Shown here: one piece after another, positions 1 to 7,136 of the stretch
Position numbering within the stretch: the stretch's first letter is position 1
How the letters are laid out: every line of letters begins with the position of its first letter
Assembly (NCBI GenBank): GCA_965267485.1
Contig: OZ254080.1
Location: 4,340,001 to 4,404,000, forward strand
Direction: 5' to 3'
Length of the DNA: 64,000 bases
Source: JANQJA01 sp965267485
GTDB lineage: Bacteria; Pseudomonadota; Gammaproteobacteria; Pseudomonadales; Azotimanducaceae
Made by a program: the position numbers and the translations under genes
The notes under the pieces: model-generated
Database searches by the model: none
What the model saw: only the letters and a program-made list of their open reading frames with translations
What the model was told of the DNA's origin: nothing

Positions 1-205
1 CCTTCTGACGGAACGGCTTCCTGCCGCCACCGTGACGCTCGGAACGTGTTTTCTGCGCGCGCGTACCCTGACGGGCGCCCGCGAGAACTGCGGTTACGAC
101 CTGGTGAACCAACGCTTCGTTAAAGTCGCGTCCGAATGTCGTTTCGGAAAGCTCAACCGCCTTGCTCGAAACGCCCTTGCCTGGTTCTGAAATGTTGAGG
201 TTCAA
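1..205 (-). CDS. rplD: 50S ribosomal protein L4, N-terminal part
   Basis: This is the first 68 codons of L4, an early-assembly 23S rRNA-binding protein that in E. coli also represses its own operon. The visible protein begins MNLNISEPGKGV and contains the Arg/Lys/Gly-rich stretch ERHGGGRKPFRQK typical of the L4 loop that lines the exit tunnel. The start is a TTG at 203-205. It is preceded at a 7-nt spacing by GGAGT (complement of 213-217), and no ATG or GTG lies nearby in frame. It follows rplC by 14 nt, as in the S10 operon. The gene runs off the left edge of the window. The TTG start is my inference from the ribosome-binding site and the conserved protein start. Confidence 0.9.
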   Translation of the reverse strand, partial: MNLNISEPGKGVSSKAVELSETTFGRDFNEALVHQVVTAVLAGARQGTRAQKTRSERHGGGRKPFRQK

Positions 206-219
206 AATTCCGACTCCAA

Positions 220-858
220 TTAATCCCGTGCACGCGTGGCAGGCTTGATAACAACCTGACCACCCTTGGCACCCGGTACCGGGCCCTTGACCAGAAGAAG
301 GTTCTTCTCCGGGTCGACGCGGACAATCTCCAGCGTCTGCGCGGTGACTCGTACGTTGCCCATGTGACCCGCCATCTTCTTGCCCTTGAAGACACGGCCG
401 GGCGTTTGGCACTGACCGATGGAACCCGGCGCACGGTGTGATACCGAGTTACCGTGGCTCATATCCTGTGTGCGGAAATTGTGGCGTTTGACGACGCCGG
501 CAAAGCCCTTGCCCTTGGAACGACCGACGATATCGACCTTCTGGCCGACCTCGAAGCCCTCGAGCGTGAGCGAATCACCCACGGCCAGCGCCTCGTCTGC
601 CGGTACGCGAAACTCGATCAGGCTGCGACCCGCTTCAACGTTGGCTTTCTTGAAATGACCTGCCAGCGGCCGGGAAACCCGGGAAGGCTTGACCGCGCCA
701 GCGGTTACCTGGATCGCCTCGTAACCATCAGTATCGACGGTCTTGCGCTGGGTGACCGCATTGGGAACGGCCTCGATCACTGTGACAGGGACAGATACGC
801 CATCTTCAGTGAAGACGCGAGTCATGCCTACCTTTGTACCAACGATTCCAATCGTCAT
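220..858 (-). CDS. rplC: 50S ribosomal protein L3
   Basis: L3 (212 residues) is a primary 23S rRNA-binding protein that nucleates large-subunit assembly near the peptidyl-transferase centre. The family signature around GQCQTPGRVFKGKKMAGHMG is present in the second half. The protein starts MTIGIVGTKVGMTRVF and ends in a basic tail, as in other gammaproteobacteria. It lies between rpsJ (16 nt upstream) and rplD (14 nt downstream) in S10-operon order. The conserved Gln in the GQ motif is the residue methylated by PrmB in E. coli; whether that happens here cannot be seen. Length and start are normal for the family. Confidence 0.98.
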   Translation of the reverse strand: MTIGIVGTKVGMTRVFTEDGVSVPVTVIEAVPNAVTQRKTVDTDGYEAIQVTAGAVKPSRVSRPLAGHFKKANVEAGRSLIEFRVPADEALAVGDSLTLEGFEVGQKVDIVGRSKGKGFAGVVKRHNFRTQDMSHGNSVSHRAPGSIGQCQTPGRVFKGKKMAGHMGNVRVTAQTLEIVRVDPEKNLLLVKGPVPGAKGGQVVIKPATRARD

Positions 859-874
859 GATCGCTTCTCCTCAG

Positions 875-1186
875 TTAGCCCAGGTTGATCTGGACTTCGA
901 CGCCCGCTGCCAGATCGAGCTTGGTCAGCGCGTCAACGGTCTTTTCGGTCGGCTCGACAATGTCGAGCAGACGCTTGTGCGTACGGATCTCGTACTGATC
1001 GCGCGCATCCTTGTCGACGTGCGGCGAGATGAGCACGGTGTACTTCTCGATCTTCGTAGGCAGAGGGATCGGGCCGCGCACCTGCGCACCTGTGCGCTTC
1101 GCGGTATTCACGATTTCCTGTGTCGAGACATCGATCAAGCGGTGGTCGAACGCCTTGAGTCGAATTCTGATTCTCTGGTTTTGCAT
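875..1186 (-). CDS. rpsJ: 30S ribosomal protein S10 / NusE
   Basis: S10 (103 residues) is a small-subunit head protein and, as NusE, a partner of NusB and NusG in antitermination and transcription-translation coupling. The sequence MQNQRIRIRLKAFDHRLID and the C-terminal part HKRLLDIVEPTEKTVDALT are highly conserved. A reading frame open further upstream would add five residues. I place the start at the internal ATG (1184-1186) because it gives the universal MQNQ N-terminus and has GAAGGA 7 nt upstream. It is the first gene of the S10 operon, with a leader of roughly 360 nt between the predicted promoter and the start codon. Confidence 0.97.
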   Translation of the reverse strand: MQNQRIRIRLKAFDHRLIDVSTQEIVNTAKRTGAQVRGPIPLPTKIEKYTVLISPHVDKDARDQYEIRTHKRLLDIVEPTEKTVDALTKLDLAAGVEVQINLG

Positions 1187-1315
1187 CAACCCGTCCTTCA
1201 ACGAAATTCTTGAGCTGCTCTGTCTGCCACCGACGGTTCGGACGACAAAACGTTGAGCGAATAAAGCCCTTCCCGTTCATCAAGAAGAGCCTTTTCGTTG
1301 CCTGAAACAGAGTGC

Positions 1316-1349
1316 AAAAGCCCCCATCCCTTTCTCCAAGGGAGGCGGC
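1316..1349 (-). promoter_or_regulatory. Terminator-like hairpin in the S10 leader (possible attenuator)
   Basis: Read on the minus strand, a GC-rich imperfect hairpin (outer arms GCC...GGC, inner CCCTT/AAGGG around a GGAGA loop) is followed directly by UUUUGC. It lies about 130 nt before rpsJ, inside the leader. In E. coli the S10 leader contains an L4- and NusA-dependent attenuator; this hairpin sits where such an element would be. No homology to the E. coli leader can be claimed, and the stem has mismatches. Confidence 0.4.
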
Positions 1350-1436
1350 ATTCCTAGTGCCCTCGCCTGTTCTCTTTCAAGAACGTTTCAAGCGACCCAT
1401 GGCCTGCAATCGAGGCCTTGTATCCCATCAACAGTT

Positions 1437-1450
1437 AGTAAGTACTTACT
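1437..1450. repeat. Perfect 14-bp palindrome in the S10 leader region
   Basis: The sequence AGTAAGTACTTACT is a perfect palindrome centred on GTAC. It lies about 100 nt downstream of the predicted S10 promoter (minus strand), so it would be transcribed. It may be a protein-binding site or a weak hairpin; function unknown. Confidence 0.35.
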
Positions 1451-1553
1451 GCCCGCTTTCGTTCGGTGCAAAGAGGCCCGCTAACGTACCTGGACTCTTT
1501 GGGATCGTCGAACATCGCGATTGAAGTCGGAGGCCGACCTCAAGAGAGCGCGA

Positions 1554-1582
1554 ATTCTATAGAGGTCCCTGCCCCGCGTCAA
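1554..1582 (-). promoter_or_regulatory. Sigma-70 promoter of the S10 operon
   Basis: On the minus strand TTGACG (1577-1582) and TAGAAT (1554-1559) are separated by exactly 17 bp. The -10 is followed by a GC-rich discriminator beginning TCGCGCTC. It faces rpsJ and lies just beyond the tufA terminator, so the S10 operon can be transcribed independently of the str operon. The region 1187-1711 otherwise holds the leader hairpin, the palindrome and the tufA terminator. Confidence 0.75.
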
Positions 1583-1629
1583 CGCCCTCTTTACGCCTTT
1601 TTTCATCACCGGACGGCAAAGCGACTGGC

Positions 1630-1658
1630 AAAAGAAAGCCCCGTCGAGCGGGGCTTTC
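1630..1658 (-). terminator. Intrinsic terminator after tufA
   Basis: Perfect 10-bp stem GAAAGCCCCG/CGGGGCTTTC with a 5-nt loop (1634-1658). On the minus strand it is followed by TTTT (complement of 1630-1633). It ends the str operon about 50 nt past the tufA stop codon. Confidence 0.9.
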
Positions 1659-1671
1659 CTTCAGTGCGCCC

Positions 1672-1691
1672 GAGCGGCACTGCTGCCGCTC
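1672..1691 (-). repeat. Hairpin immediately downstream of tufA, duplicated after tufB
   Basis: Perfect 8-bp inverted repeat GAGCGGCA/TGCCGCTC with a 4-nt loop, 20 nt past the tufA stop codon. The identical hairpin follows tufB at 20491-20510. It is inside the homogenised tufA/tufB block and has no U-run, so it is more likely an mRNA 3'-end stabilising structure than a terminator. A second inverted repeat (AAGGAGT/ACTCCTT) overlaps the stop codon itself. Confidence 0.6.
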
Positions 1692-2904
1692 AGGGTCAAG
1701 GAGTCGCTTTGCTACTCCTTGATCTTCGTCACAACGCCGGCGCCTACGGTTCGGCCACCTTCGCGAATCGCGAAGCGCTGGCCTTCTTCCATCGCGATCG
1801 GCGCGATCAGTTCGACGTCCATGTTCACGTTGTCGCCCGGCATCACCATCTCGGTGCCTTCCGGCAGTTCGACCGTGCCCGTCACGTCCGTCGTCTCGAA
1901 GAAAAACTGCGGCTTGTAGCCCTTGAAGAACGGCGTGTGGCGCCCACCCTCATCCTTCGACAGCACGTAGACCTCGCCCTCGAACTTCGTGTGCGGCGTG
2001 ATCGATCCCGGCGCCGCCAGGACCTGGCCTCGCTCCACTTCGTCACGCTTCGTGCCGCGCAGCAGTACGCCAACGTTCTCGCCCGCTCGACCTTCGTCCA
2101 GCAGCTTGCGGAACATCTCGACACCCGTACACGTCGTCTTCGTCGTGTCCTTGATGCCGACAATCTCGATCTCGTCGCCTACCTTGATGATGCCCCGCGA
2201 GACTCGTCCCGTGACGACCGTGCCGCGACCCGAAATCGAGAATACGTCCTCGATCGGCAGCAGGAACGGCTGGTCAATCGCCCGCTCCGGCTCCGGAATG
2301 TACTCGTCCAGCGTCTCTACCAGCTTCACCACCGACGGCGCGCCAATCTCTGACGTATCGCCTTCCAGTGCCTTCAGCGCGCTGCCAACCACGATCGGCG
2401 TGTCGTCACCCGGGAAGTCGTACTGGTCCAGCAGCTCGCGAACTTCCATCTCGACCAGTTCCAGCAGCTCTTCGTCATCGACCATGTCTGCCTTGTTCAG
2501 GAACACCACAATGTACGGGACACCGACCTGCTTCGACAGCAGAATGTGCTCCCGTGTCTGCGGCATCGGGCCGTCTGCCGCGCTGCACACCAGAATCGCT
2601 CCGTCCATCTGCGCCGCACCCGTGATCATGTTCTTCACATAGTCCGCGTGACCCGGGCAGTCAACGTGCGCGTAGTGACGCGTCGGCGAATCGTACTCAA
2701 CGTGCGAGGTCGCAATCGTGATACCACGCTCACGCTCTTCCGGCGCATTGTCGATCATGTCGAACGCACGCGCTTCACCGCTACCATACGTCTCGAAGCA
2801 CACCTTCGTGATCGCCGCCGTCAGCGTCGTCTTGCCGTGGTCGACGTGGCCGATCGTTCCTACGTTGATATGCGGCTTCGTCCGCTCAAACTTCTCTTTG
2901 GACA
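1672..2904. repeat. tuf duplicate block, copy A
   Basis: This segment matches 20491-21723 with two mismatches that I could find by eye. Identity begins 40 bp past the stop codon, at the first base of a hairpin, and ends inside the start codon (GTG here, ATG in the other copy). The sharp edges are typical of gene conversion between tuf copies. Confidence 0.9.
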
Positions 2905-2905
2905 C
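1712..2905 (-). CDS. tufA: Elongation factor Tu, copy A
   Basis: EF-Tu (397 residues) is the GTPase that delivers aminoacyl-tRNA to the ribosomal A site. The G1 motif GHVDHGKT, G3 DCPGH and G4 NKAD are intact, followed by the beta-barrel domains 2 and 3 ending VVTKIKE. It is the last gene of the str operon, 39 nt after fusA. Here the start codon is GTG with GAGGTG 7 nt upstream, whereas the otherwise identical tufB starts with ATG. The two genes encode the same protein and I count only two internal nucleotide differences (near 2128 and 2765), pointing to recent gene conversion. Confidence 0.98.
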   Translation of the reverse strand: MSKEKFERTKPHINVGTIGHVDHGKTTLTAAITKVCFETYGSGEARAFDMIDNAPEERERGITIATSHVEYDSPTRHYAHVDCPGHADYVKNMITGAAQMDGAILVCSAADGPMPQTREHILLSKQVGVPYIVVFLNKADMVDDEELLELVEMEVRELLDQYDFPGDDTPIVVGSALKALEGDTSEIGAPSVVKLVETLDEYIPEPERAIDQPFLLPIEDVFSISGRGTVVTGRVSRGIIKVGDEIEIVGIKDTTKTTCTGVEMFRKLLDEGRAGENVGVLLRGTKRDEVERGQVLAAPGSITPHTKFEGEVYVLSKDEGGRHTPFFKGYKPQFFFETTDVTGTVELPEGTEMVMPGDNVNMDVELIAPIAMEEGQRFAIREGGRTVGAGVVTKIKE

Positions 2906-2944
2906 TTGTATTCACCTCACACGTTTATAAGGGTTTGTTGATGT

Positions 2945-5044
2945 TTAGCCGGCCTTGCTGATGACAGTTTCGGCAATGTTATCGGGCACTTCCTTGTACG
3001 TCGCGAACTCCATGGAGTACGAAGCCCGGCCCTGGGTCGCAGAGCGCATGTCGGTGGCATAACCGAACATTTCTGACAACGGTACTTCGGCGCGGACTGC
3101 CTTGCCGGCAGGCACGTCATCCATACCGAGGACGATGCCGCGACGACGGTTCAGGTCGCCGACAATATCGCCGTAGTATTCTTCCGGGGTGACGACCTCG
3201 ACCTTCATGACGGGCTCGAGCAGCACCGGATTCGCCTTGAGCGCGCCCGACTTGAGTGCCATCGACGCGGCCACCTTGAAGGCCACTTCGTTCGAGTCGA
3301 CATCATGGTATGAGCCGTCGTACAGCGTCGCCTTTACGCCGAGCAGCGGGTAGCCGGCAAGCACGCCATTGGCCATCTGCTCCTGGATGCCCTTGTCTAC
3401 CGCGCCGATGTACTCACGCGGCACCACGCCTCCGACGATCTCATCGACGAACTCGTAGTCCGCGTCACCCTCGGTGATCGGCTCCAGACGCAGCCAGACA
3501 TGACCATACTGGCCGCGACCACCGGTCTGGCGAACAAACTTGCCTTCTGCCTCGACGGTTGAGCGGATGGTCTCGCGGTACGCAACCTGCGGCTTGCCGA
3601 TATTGGCCTCGACGCCAAACTCGCGCTTCATGCGGTCGACAATGATGTCGAGGTGAAGCTCGCCCATGCCGGCAATGATTGTCTGACCCGACTCCTCATC
3701 GGTATTGACCCGGAAGGACGGGTCTTCCTGTGCAAGCTTGCCCAGTGCGACGCCCATCTTCTCCTGATCCGCCTTGGACTTCGGCTCAACGGCAACGCGA
3801 ATCACCGGATCCGGAAACTCCATGCGCTCAAGCGTGATCACGTGGTCGTTGTCACACAGCGTATCGCCGGTCGAGGCTTCTTTCAGGCCGATAGCCGCCG
3901 CGATGTCACCGGCGCGAACTTCCTTGATTTCCTTGCGGTCGTTCGAGTGCATCTGGACCATACGGCCGATGCGCTCTTTCTTGCCCTTGACCGGGTTGTA
4001 GACGGAGTCGCCCGAGCTCAGAACGCCCGAATACACGCGGAAGAACGTGAGTGCACCCACAAACGGGTCGGTCGCAATCTTGAACGCGAGCGCAGCAAAG
4101 GGCGCGTCGTCGTCGGCCTTGCGGACTTCCTCGGTCTCACCGTCCTGAAGAACGCCGCGAATCGGCTTGACCTCGTCCGGCGCCGGCAGGTACTCGACGA
4201 CCGCGTCGAGCATCGTCTGTACACCCTTGTTCTTGAAGGCCGAACCACACAGTGCAGGAACGATCTCGTTGGCCAGCGTACGCTTTCGAATACCCGCCTT
4301 GACCTCCTCGGTGGAGAGCGTCTCACCCTCGAGGTACTTCTCCATGACGTCGTCATCGGCTTCTGCCGCCGCCTCGATGAGCTTCTCGCGATACTCTTCG
4401 GCGAGCGCCACCATATCCTCCGGAATATCCCTCTCCTCGAACGTCAGACCCATGTCTTCTTCGTTCCAGTAGATGGCCTTCATCTTGACCAGGTCGACAA
4501 CGCCCTTGAAGTTGTCTTCGGCACCAATCGCGAGCTGGATCGGCACAGGATTGGCGCCCAGGCGATCCTTGATCTGAGCGACGACGCGCAGGAAATCCGC
4601 ACCGGCACGGTCCATCTTGTTCACAAAGACGATTCGGGGCACCTCGTATTTGTCAGCCTGGCGCCATACCGTTTCGGATTGGGGTTCAACGCCGGAAGTG
4701 CCACAAAAAACCACACAGGCACCGTCGAGCACCCGGAGGGAACGCTCGACCTCAATCGTGAAGTCGACGTGTCCGGGCGTATCGATAATGTTGATGCGAT
4801 GCTGATCGAACTGCTGCTCGGTACCCTGCCAGAACGTGGTGGTGGCAGCCGAGGTGATCGTGATGCCACGCTCCTGCTCCTGCTCCATCCAGTCCATCGT
4901 CGCCGCGCCGTCATGCACCTCGCCGATCTTGTGCGAAAGACCGGTGTAGAAAAGAACGCGCTCGGTGGTCGTCGTCTTGCCCGCATCTACGTGGGCGACG
5001 ATGCCAATGTTGCGATATCGCTTCAGAGGTGTCGTTCTTGGCAC
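2945..5044 (-). CDS. fusA: Elongation factor G
   Basis: EF-G (699 residues) is the GTPase driving translocation of tRNA and mRNA and, with RRF, ribosome recycling. The P-loop AHVDAGKTTTTER lies near the N-terminus, with DTPGHVDF and NKMDR following, then domains II-V; a C-terminal domain V segment GYATDMRSATQGRASYSMEF is clear. It sits between rpsG and tufA in the classical str operon. Length matches the canonical translational EF-G (about 700) and not the paralogous FusB-type proteins. The start ATG at 5042-5044 gives MPRTTPLKRYRNIGIVAHVD, which agrees with the family. Confidence 0.98.
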   Translation of the reverse strand: MPRTTPLKRYRNIGIVAHVDAGKTTTTERVLFYTGLSHKIGEVHDGAATMDWMEQEQERGITITSAATTTFWQGTEQQFDQHRINIIDTPGHVDFTIEVERSLRVLDGACVVFCGTSGVEPQSETVWRQADKYEVPRIVFVNKMDRAGADFLRVVAQIKDRLGANPVPIQLAIGAEDNFKGVVDLVKMKAIYWNEEDMGLTFEERDIPEDMVALAEEYREKLIEAAAEADDDVMEKYLEGETLSTEEVKAGIRKRTLANEIVPALCGSAFKNKGVQTMLDAVVEYLPAPDEVKPIRGVLQDGETEEVRKADDDAPFAALAFKIATDPFVGALTFFRVYSGVLSSGDSVYNPVKGKKERIGRMVQMHSNDRKEIKEVRAGDIAAAIGLKEASTGDTLCDNDHVITLERMEFPDPVIRVAVEPKSKADQEKMGVALGKLAQEDPSFRVNTDEESGQTIIAGMGELHLDIIVDRMKREFGVEANIGKPQVAYRETIRSTVEAEGKFVRQTGGRGQYGHVWLRLEPITEGDADYEFVDEIVGGVVPREYIGAVDKGIQEQMANGVLAGYPLLGVKATLYDGSYHDVDSNEVAFKVAASMALKSGALKANPVLLEPVMKVEVVTPEEYYGDIVGDLNRRRGIVLGMDDVPAGKAVRAEVPLSEMFGYATDMRSATQGRASYSMEFATYKEVPDNIAETVISKAG

Positions 5045-5097
5045 AGGAGTGAACCCCGCTTGGTGTCGTGACTGCGTTTAAAGTGGCGCGGCCGGGA

Positions 5098-5568
5098 TCA
5101 GAATCGGTAGTGCGAGAACGCCCGGTTCGCTTCTGCCATGCGGTGCGTGTCTTCACGCTTGCGAACCGCACTGCCGCGGCCCTCGGCCGCGTCCATGAGT
5201 TCGCCGGCAAGACGGCCCGCCATCGACTTTTCGCCGCGCTTGCGTGCCGCATCAACGAGCCAGCGCATGGCCAGGGCACTGCGGCGCGAGGGTCGAACCT
5301 CGACCGGTACCTGATAAGTGGCACCACCGACGCGGCGGGATTTCACCTCGACCGCCGGGGCCACGGCTTCCAGCGCGGCCTCAAACACTTCGATCGGGTC
5401 GCCGCCATTTCGTTCCTTGACGCGATCCAGTGCGCCGTAAACGATGCGTTCGGCAACGGCTTTCTTGCCGCTGACCATGACGTGGTTCATGAACTTGGCA
5501 AGCGTGGCGTTGCCATATTTGGGATCAGGCAGGATCTCCCGCTTCTCGGGGACTCTACGACGAGGCAT
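5098..5568 (-). CDS. rpsG: 30S ribosomal protein S7
   Basis: S7 (156 residues) nucleates assembly of the 30S head by binding the 3' domain of 16S rRNA, and is the autogenous repressor of the str operon in E. coli. The N-terminus MPRRRVPEKREILPDPKYG and the stretch GGATYQVPVEVRPSRRSALA are diagnostic. It lies 87 nt after rpsL and 53 nt before fusA. The C-terminus NRAFSHYRF is the short form common in many gammaproteobacteria. Confidence 0.98.
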   Translation of the reverse strand: MPRRRVPEKREILPDPKYGNATLAKFMNHVMVSGKKAVAERIVYGALDRVKERNGGDPIEVFEAALEAVAPAVEVKSRRVGGATYQVPVEVRPSRRSALAMRWLVDAARKRGEKSMAGRLAGELMDAAEGRGSAVRKREDTHRMAEANRAFSHYRF

Positions 5569-5655
5569 GTTGTCTTCCTTTTCTTCAGGTTACCCGGGCA
5601 CGTTGATGGGCCCGGCCTTACTCTGGCTGCACGATTGCAGCCAGCATTCAATTCT

Positions 5656-6030
5656 TTAGCCTTTGGGCTTCTTGGTACCGTACTTGGAGCGGCCCTGCAT
5701 ACGGTCGTTGACACCGGCCGTATCGAGCGTACCGCGCACCGTGTGATAGCGAACACCGGGAAGGTCCTTCACTCGACCACCACGGATCAGTACCACCGAG
5801 TGCTCCTGGAGGTTGTGTCCCTCACCACCGATGTACGAGTTGACCTCGTAGCCGTTCGTCAGGCGAACACGGCAGACTTTACGAAGTGCCGAGTTCGGCT
5901 TCTTGGGCGTAGTGGTGTAAACGCGGGTGCAAACGCCGCGTCTTTGTGGGCAAGCCTGAAGCGCGGGCACGTCGGTGCGCTGCACTTTTCGCTTTCGGGG
6001 CTTGCGAACCAATTGGCTGATTCTTGCCAT
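5656..6030 (-). CDS. rpsL: 30S ribosomal protein S12
   Basis: S12 (124 residues) lies at the decoding centre and influences translational accuracy. The stretches TPKKPNSALRKVCRVRLTNG and GGRVKDLPGVRYH carry wild-type residues at the positions where streptomycin-resistance mutations usually occur. The first gene of the str operon, it is preceded by a strong promoter about 100 nt upstream. In Pseudomonas and many relatives rpsL follows rpoC directly; here two unrelated genes and a terminator intervene, so the operon must be transcribed on its own. Confidence 0.98.
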   Translation of the reverse strand: MARISQLVRKPRKRKVQRTDVPALQACPQRRGVCTRVYTTTPKKPNSALRKVCRVRLTNGYEVNSYIGGEGHNLQEHSVVLIRGGRVKDLPGVRYHTVRGTLDTAGVNDRMQGRSKYGTKKPKG

Positions 6031-6124
6031 TAAGGGATCGACTCCATTTTTCTGGTTTTTCCGGAAGGCGCGCGGCAGGCGTACAAAAGCCCGTCAGGGC
6101 GGGACCCCGGATCAAGGAGCGCGC

Positions 6125-6153
6125 ATTCTAATGACCGGTCTGCAAGGAGTCAA
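6125..6153 (-). promoter_or_regulatory. Sigma-70 promoter of the str operon
   Basis: On the minus strand TTGACT (6148-6153) and TAGAAT (6125-6130) are 17 bp apart, followed by GCGCGCTCCTTGATCC. The -10 and discriminator nearly match those of the S10 promoter at 1554-1582. It starts just beyond the end of the methyltransferase gene and faces rpsL. Downstream in the leader (about 6090-6105) is a weak GCCC-TGAC-GGGC hairpin followed by TTTT. Confidence 0.75.
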
Positions 6154-6162
6154 CAGCGGCCG

Positions 6163-6996
6163 TCAGGGTCGCGCTGTCACCACCCAGGCCGCCGCCTCGA
6201 GGGTCAGGCCGTCCGGACCAATCAGGCGTTCGAACTCGGCCCTGACCGCGGCGATTGCCTGATCGCGCGCTGCTCCTTCCAGTTCTGAGAGCGCCCGGGC
6301 CAGCGGGCCGATCTGGCTCTGGTTCTCGACCGCATCATCGACGGTCGCACCGAGGTTCATCGTCGACCTGGCCTCGTCCATGACGACGCCAGAGAAGCCG
6401 GCCGCCCTGAGGATATCCCTTATATAGTTGTCGTCCGCGAACGCGAAAGGACCGGGTGCCCGCGGGTCCGGTGCCGGAGCGTCCGGGTTGGCCGCGGCGA
6501 TAAAGGGCTGGACGATCCGGCCGCCGGTGGACATCCAGGGGTTGTTGGCCGGCGATTGCCAGCACATGAACGTCATCCGGCCATCCGGGGCCAGCGCAGT
6601 ACGGATGTTTGCGAACGCCGAAACCGGGTCACTGAAGAACATGACACCAAATCGGGAGAAGACGAGATCATGGTCCGCGCTGAAGGCCGCCGTCGATGCG
6701 TCCGCTTCCTGGAACCGGACGTTGCCGAGCCCGGCTGCCCGCTCTCGCGCAAGTGCCAGCATGGGCCGCGAAATGTCGACGCCCGTCACGTCGGCCGCAA
6801 CTTTGCCCAGTTCGATCGTCGTCGTCCCACAGCCGCACCCGATATCGAGCACGCGTTCTGCACTGCCCGCGGACGCGATCTTCAGCGCCTGTTCCGTCAG
6901 CGCAGACAGCGATCGGTCTGTGCGTTCCTGCGCCTGTACCCAGGTTTCGCCGGCCTTGCCATTCCAGTAATCGATCTGTTCCCGGTTTCCGCTCAT
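6163..6996 (-). CDS. Class I SAM-dependent methyltransferase
   Basis: The 277-residue protein has the Rossmann-like methyltransferase fold: motif I VLDIGCGCGTTTIELG at about residues 49-64, an acidic motif II ending GVDIS, and post-motif segments GNVRFQEADAS and FSRFGVMFFSDP. The fold is that of the UbiE/COQ5-like small-molecule methyltransferases, but I cannot name the substrate. It is transcribed toward rpsL and away from the lipoprotein gene at 7137. Together the two genes separate rpoC from the str operon, so they probably entered this normally tight locus. Codon use looks like that of the neighbours. Confidence 0.85.
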   Translation of the reverse strand: MSGNREQIDYWNGKAGETWVQAQERTDRSLSALTEQALKIASAGSAERVLDIGCGCGTTTIELGKVAADVTGVDISRPMLALARERAAGLGNVRFQEADASTAAFSADHDLVFSRFGVMFFSDPVSAFANIRTALAPDGRMTFMCWQSPANNPWMSTGGRIVQPFIAAANPDAPAPDPRAPGPFAFADDNYIRDILRAAGFSGVVMDEARSTMNLGATVDDAVENQSQIGPLARALSELEGAARDQAIAAVRAEFERLIGPDGLTLEAAAWVVTARP

Positions 6997-7087
6997 CCAG
7001 GTGAATCCTTCTTCTGCCGTTGTTCAGGGAGTCGCTCTCTCGCCAGGATCCCTCGCCCGCATGACCGGGGCGATGGCTGGCAACGAG

Positions 7088-7111
7088 TCCGGATCATTGC
7101 AAGAATCCGGA
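7088..7111. promoter_or_regulatory. Inverted repeat in the divergent intergenic region
   Basis: TCCGGAT (7088-7094) and ATCCGGA (7105-7111) form a perfect 7-bp inverted repeat with a 10-bp spacer, 25 bp before the lipoprotein start codon. The centre-to-centre spacing of about 17 bp suits a dimeric regulator on one DNA face. It could be an operator for the lipoprotein gene, the methyltransferase, or both; no regulator is encoded nearby. Confidence 0.35.
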
Positions 7112-7136
7112 GATGCTGCCAACAGGAAATCAGACC

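Noticed and set aside
1187..1201. Five-codon upstream extension of rpsJ
   Set aside because: The universal N-terminus MQNQ and the ribosome-binding site both fit the internal ATG at 1186.
6060..6124. Strong attenuator in the rpsL leader
   Set aside because: Only a 4-bp stem with UUUU is visible; too weak to list as a feature of its own.
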